The notes under the pieces were generated by a model. The model was not told the origin of the DNA. It saw nothing but the letters and a program-made list of their open reading frames with translations, and did no database searches. Shown here in pieces: positions 58,814 to 64,000 of a DNA stretch of 64,000 bases. Source of the DNA: Sophora flavescens (taxonomy: Eukaryota > Streptophyta > Magnoliopsida > Fabales > Fabaceae); NCBI GenBank assembly GCA_030762895.1, contig CM061069.1, forward strand, positions 23,493,404 through 23,557,403, in the 5' to 3' direction. Made by a program: the position numbers and the translations under genes. The stretch's first letter is position 1. Every line of letters begins with the position of its first letter.

Positions 58814-61221
58814 GAAAGGAGATAGAGGGAAGTTGGATGTGCCTTAATGGTTAAGTAACGCTTTAGGGGCCTCTAAAAGGACAATGTACATGGTAAATGA
58901 AATTTGGTCTTGCGACTAGACATATTAGTACTTAACCCTTAATGTCTCTTATTTGTTGCACAAAAATAGAAGTACCTTTAAAGTTTAACAATTAGTACAA
59001 GATTTACAATTTTTTATATTACATATGTCCTTTCACATTTGAATTTTTATGAATAAAATGCAATTTTTATTAATTCCATATGGATAGTTGTGTTTTTTCC
59101 ATCTCACAATGTGCAAAATATATTATGTTAGAGGATGAAGTGAGTGTCAATACAAATGAAGTTCCAATAAATGGTAGGCTTAATTAAGACACACAAGTTG
59201 AGGCATCAATGACAGTTCAACCATGGATATTAGACCTTTTTTATGTTTTTATTCTTCTTATTAACAGTTCTGGTAGCAATGACAAATCATTTTTGTTATG
59301 TGCTTTTTCATTGTTTCCTTTTATTTGTTTTTCTTCCTTAAATTTTTTGATGTAGAATTCGAGCATGGATACTATGCTTCTTTCTTGATACATTGTTTAT
59401 GATATATTATGTAAGATATGTTTTAAGGAACATGTATGAAACATGACAACGACTATGGTCAAAGCATTTAAAGGATCATTGTTAGGTCTCCAAGCATCTG
59501 CTAAGCTTTGTGTTAAGCGTCTGACCCTTGTGTTTTGATGAATCCAAACATTAATTAGGCAAATGATTTTAATGAAATGTGTGAGCATTGCTAATACTCT
59601 ACTTGAAGTGCGTAGGATACACAAATATCTATTACAAGATATGTATGGCAAGCTAACAAGGAAAGACAAAGATTTCAAAGTATATCATGCGTCTGAAAGA
59701 TAGTCCAAGCATATTTGGAAGTAAGAGTCTGGATAATGATTAATACCTCAAGTAATTCAAGCATATGATGGAAGGACTACAAGTACCGATGAACCAACCC
59801 TAGAACCCATCCCAACTCGTAGTGCTCTAGCCGGGTCTGACCCTAACCCACAATAGAGAAGGGACGAACCCGCATCCTATTTAGTGACCTGGTGTCGGGT
59901 ATGGGGCGGTGCTGGGTTGACCTTCGAGTTACCCGGCCCGTCCCATATAATAAATCTAATTTTACTTTTACCCCTTTCTAGCTTTCACGCACGATTACTA
60001 AGAAAAAAGACTGAAGTAAATTACTAAAGTTTACTTTCACATCTCACACTACCCCAATTGGTGGCTTTTAGAAAGCATTTTGTGGCTTTTGTAACATTGA
60101 AAAAACCATGTTTGATGAAAGTATCCTATTTTTAACAATGTAGCTTTGGTAACACGATCATCAAGGAAGCATCCAATAAAAGGATCTATTTGTTGATATT
60201 TTGTAACATCCGGTTTTGGATCTATTTGGTGACACAAGATCAATTGGTGGCTTTTAGGTAGCATCTTTTGTCGATATTTTGACTTATAAAAACAAATAAC
60301 ATTTTTTACCTACTCACGGAAATTTAGTTTACGAAGAATCTATTTGACTTCGGGTCAACCCGATCCCATTCCATTTAGACCCGGTCTTAAACCAACCCGT
60401 CCCATGCTCACCCCTAGTCTCAAGTCAGAATTTTCTAGGAGATTCCACAAGAATCATGTATTCAGAAGCCTTACTGAAGGCGTTCATATATAGCATCTGA
60501 AGAAAATTAGAAATTCTCAAGTCTATCCAAAGGGTCTGAAGAACTGGTCACTGGATCATAAGAAAGCAAATTAAGACAGAAGATTTGCATACGATTATCT
60601 AAAAATTGAAGCTCAGCATTCTCCATAAGAATTAGCTTAAGAGTAACTGAAGATCAGGTTATATAAGGTCATGAAAACATAAAAGTTCAATCAGGTCGTG
60701 TTTTTATCAGACATATTTTAAGATTCTTGAAAAAGTAAGGTGGAAATAGAATTTGCTATATTTATGGTTGAAAATAAAATTTATAATGAAACTTGAAAAT
60801 TTCAGTCTAGTCTCGAAGAGTGGGAAAGAAATTATATAAATGAGGGAATGAAAATATTTCAGAATGTTAAATTATTTTACCACCAATTTCTTTAGAACAC
60901 AGTTAACGAATTTTTTTTCATCATTTATGCTTTAAACCCTCCTACTCATGTTCTCCCCTTGTTATTGTAGGTCTTAAAATCTATGTACCTTATCCCCCAT
61001 GAGAATCATTTTCTTATATCTTGATTTTTCTTCACCTTGTATGCTATTTTCGATACAAATTATTTGTTCAGTGGTTTTTAGGGGTGTTCATAGGTCCGAG
61101 TCAACCCGATGAACTCGAAAACCCAACGTAGACCGATTTAATTGGTTTGAGTTTTTTGGTTATTCGGTGACCAACTCCACCCTTCCTAATCAAACCCGAT
61201 TTTTTTTTTGGGTTGGGTAAT
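58814..61221. other. repeat-rich intergenic DNA
   Basis: No gene recognised. 59770-60417 is rich in acccgacc-type text and ends GCTCACCCCTA, like a hAT-type terminus, but the left end and duplication are unclear. At 61079 a similar ttaggggtgttcat start occurs, cut by the LTR element that begins at 61222. Confidence 0.35.
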
Positions 61222-62687
61222 TGATCAGCCTCTGGCTCATCTAGTTTCCAGCTAGAAAAGGGGTATATTTTGTGCCTAATTGGGCGAGTCACCCTCGCTA
61301 ATCTCCCAAATTGGTCTTGTTTTGTTCCTAAGTTAGACTTTGACTCGTTTTATGCAAATTTTTTTGTAGTTTTTAGTTATTTTGAGTAGAATTACGCTTT
61401 TTGTTTTCTTTTATTATTTTCAGGTTAAAAGTGAAGCTCTTAGAGTCAAGGAAACTGAAGAAAACAGTGGAAAAGCTATTCTGGAGGTTTCGCCTCGCGA
61501 AACAGGAGCTCGCCTCGCGAGCCTGAAGACCAGCTGAGCAGCAACAATCATCCTTTCTGTCTCGCCTCGCGAACCTTGTCTCACCTCGCGAGCCCGAAGA
61601 CCAGAAGCCATCGCGCCCAGACCGTGAGACTCATCACGGGCGTAATGAGAAGACCCTGAAGGATAGAGACCATCACGGCCTAGCTGTGATTAGGGTCACG
61701 ATCGTGATAGACTAGAATTTGAAGTCTCGCCTCACGAAACATACTCTCGCCTCGCGAGAATCCAATTTTGAAAGCGTGCCATTTTTAATATTCGCCTCGC
61801 GAGAGGCTACTCGCCTCACGAGCGGGCGCAGATCCTGAAATCCATAAATTGCTGTTTTAGGGCAGATTGAAGAAGCTTTGGTTTTTACCACTTGTTTAGA
61901 TAGTTTCTGGACGAATCCTTGTACTCTGGAGCTGCGTCTCCCTATTTCTTTTTCTATTTTATTTTTATGATGAACTCCAAATTGTTGTGTCTTGTTACGA
62001 GCATGAGGAACTAATCCCCTTGTCTAAGGGATCAATGAAACCACCCATGGCGGTGTAGCGTTCATGTGATGTATGTCTCTCTCCTCTACCTCAATTCATG
62101 TTTTCCAATTCTAATTTTATTGCGTTGATCATAAGCATGCGTGATTGACTAGTTAACGTGATGAGGCCTGATAGGCGATTCGCGTTTAGAACTTGAATTG
62201 GGATCACTGATTGAATATTGCACGAGAGTGAGTAGGAGATTAGTGAAACCGTATAGGGAACCAGATTTAATAGAGTTTGATGATTGAGTTATGAGACCTA
62301 GGAAGTAATTAACTCAATCGTTGAATACGTCCTATTGAGCACGACAATGAATTTAGGAGAATTTTGGGGTCCTGGTTGACATTGTAATTGAACTTAGGGA
62401 GGGAATCATCATCACTTGGGTACTATGCATGATTGGGTAGGTGGATTTGTGACCTTAGATGTTTAATTCCAGATTTTAATACCATATCTTTTATTTGATT
62501 TGTCGATTTGATTTGCGATCCTATTTTCTCTCTCTCTCCAACCACTTGCTGTTACTTGGCCAAACTTATCGAATTTCTTGCGAATTGGTAGAATTGGTAG
62601 CCCAATCCTTGTGTTCGACCTTGGTAATTACTTACTGTGTTTATTTTATTACTTGCGACGACCCGGTACACTTGCGGTGACTCAACA
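61222..62687 (+). repeat. left LTR with CTCGCGAG-rich segment
   Basis: 1466 bp. At 61490-61815 the word cgcctcgcga, containing palindromic TCGCGA, recurs about eight times, interleaved with atcacgg and cgtgat words. Confidence 0.85.
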
Positions 62688-63405
62688 AGTTTTAGGATAT
62701 GATGTGTTGTCTGGGATTGAGAAAAAGAAAAAAAATAGAGGTTGGAGCCAAAGGCAAAAAGAAAAAAAAAAGGAGAAAAGACCAAAAATGTCAAAAAAGG
62801 ATATTAGAAGAAAAATGCTGTAGTCACCCAAGGCAATAAGAAAAATGGAAAAAAAGGAAGTTGAGTAGAAGTTCTTTGTGTCAAAATGCTCATGCTCTCT
62901 TAATTCCTAGGGACTTAAGCCTAGTACCTTTGAAGATCCTACCCTTAGCCAGACCCCATTACAACCTTTAAAAGACCTTTTGATGTTGCATGCATGTTTT
63001 CGTGGGAACTATTTTTGAGATGAAAATCAAATTCATGGGAAGTGCTTTTGAAATGTGAAATTGAGTGAAAAGTTGATAGCCTAGACAAATTGAGCGAATG
63101 AGTGAAATACTAAATGCCCTTGTGAGGAAGGCAATTGTTTGAATTTGGTGATCTCCCTTTTGTGTGTAACTTGGATCCTCAACTTAGATTAATGATTGCA
63201 TGAATGATGAAGTTCTCAATTGTTTAAAGTAAATGAATGTGGGGATTACATTGATGCAGGGGGGGGGACATTGAAGAAAAATTGTTTTGTTAAGATTGCA
63301 TGAAATTTGTGCGAAATTGATTGAATCCTTAAGCTTGCCAAGTCTTGAGTCTTTTTTGAGTTTTAGCTTGCTTGGGGACAAGCAAGGTTTTAGTTTGGGG
63401 TGTTT

Positions 63406-64000
63406 TGATAAGCCTCTGGCTCATCTAGTTTCCAGATAGAAAAGGGGTATATTTTGTGCCTAATTGGGCGAGTCACCCTCGCTAATCTCCCAAATTGGTC
63501 TTGTTTTGTTCCTAAGTTAGACTTTGACTCGTTTTATGCATTTTTTGTAGTTTTTAGTTATTTTGAGTAGAATTACACTTTTCGTTTTCTTTTATTATTT
63601 TCAGGTTAAAAGTGAAGCTTTTAGAGTCAAGGAAATTGAAGAAAACAGTGGAAAAGCTATTCTGGAGGTTTCGCCTCGTGAAACAGGAGCTCGCCTCGCT
63701 AGCCTGAAGACCAGCTGAGCAGCAACAGTCATCCTTTCTGTCTCGCCTCGCGAACCTTGTCTCACCTCGCGAGCCCGAAGACCAGAAGCCATCGCGCCCA
63801 GACCGTGATACTCATCACGGGCGTAATGAGAAGACCCTGAAGGACAGAGACCACCACGGCCTAGCCGTGATTAGGGTCACGGCTGTGATAGACTAGAATT
63901 TACAGTCTCGCCTCGCGAAACATACTCTCGCCTCGCGAGAATCCAATTTTGAAAGCGCGCCATTTTTAATACTCGCCTCGCGAGCGGGCGCAGATCCTGA
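63406..64000 (+). repeat. right LTR, truncated by the window end
   Basis: 595 bp aligned to the left LTR start, with scattered differences and one CTCGCGAG unit missing. Confidence 0.88.

Larger units (their letters stand above)
61222..64000 (+). mobile_element. non-autonomous LTR retrotransposon, gag-pol deleted, runs off the window
   Basis: Left LTR 61222-62687 (TGATCAGCC...CTCAACA) and the start of the right LTR at 63406 (TGATAAGCC). The interior is only 718 bp and non-coding. After the left LTR a decayed primer site (tgttgtctgggattg) resembles the Asp-tRNA type used by Athila-like gypsy elements. A purine-rich tract (agtttggggtgttt) abuts the right LTR. The terminal duplication lies outside the window on the right. 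Confidence 0.8.

Noticed and set aside
54494..59768. tatga duplication around 54499-59763 as a single LTR element
   Set aside because: The right tatga follows no LTR-like end, and a 5-bp match over kilobases is expected by chance. TG...CA borders at 54499/58813 fit better but lack a duplication.
59770..60417. Complete hAT element with 8-bp duplication
   Set aside because: The right end is plausible, but no matching left end or duplication was found.

Overview
This window looks like nuclear DNA of a eudicot plant, perhaps a legume, although nothing here fixes the species. Two intron-containing plant genes sit among nested retrotransposons, DNA transposons and an endogenous pararetrovirus. No prokaryotic operon, rRNA, tRNA or CRISPR array was seen.

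Layout. Positions 1-6411 hold old, AT-rich repeat DNA with two coding remnants. Positions 8687-17567 are a Ty3/gypsy element of the Tat lineage (Tat-1) on the minus strand: TSD tatac, gag deleted, and a plus-strand antisense gene beside the left LTR. Positions 17573-21988 are AT-rich DNA holding two copies of one non-autonomous hAT element, each with its own perfect 8-bp TSD. From about 22016 to 36660 lies a decayed caulimovirid in the order end of pol, transactivator/viroplasmin, as-1/TATA promoter and leader, movement protein, small ORFs, coat-like debris. Its movement-protein ORF is split by a second, structurally complete Tat element (Tat-2, 24894-35288, TSD gaatc), also on the minus strand and also carrying the antisense gene.

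Two host genes follow and converge: a four-exon eEF1A lysine methyltransferase (EEF1AKMT1/N6AMT2 family, plus, 37716-40845) and a four-exon universal stress protein (minus, 41400-50395). The 7-kb first intron of the stress-protein gene holds a nearly intact Ty1/copia element (44141-49241, TSD cgaag). Its third intron holds a CACTA terminus and an F-box-like fragment. Beyond it lie a 5'-truncated LINE with a 12-bp TSD (51842-52810), another hAT-like element (52925-53726, TSD cttaaaat), a large LTR-like repeat (54499-58813) and a gag-pol-less LTR element with CTCGCGAG-rich LTRs (61222 to the window end).

The most unusual system is the antisense gene shared by the two diverged Tat elements. It has a 5'UTR intron, a coding intron, a plant transposon-protein domain (PF04195-like), a coiled-coil and acidic C-terminus, a conserved 3' end, and in Tat-2 its own TATA box. 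Downstream of it each element carries a different tandem array. Tat-1 also has a second plus-strand TATA box and a sequence able to form two alternative hairpins. These structures are seen directly; regulatory functions are inferred.
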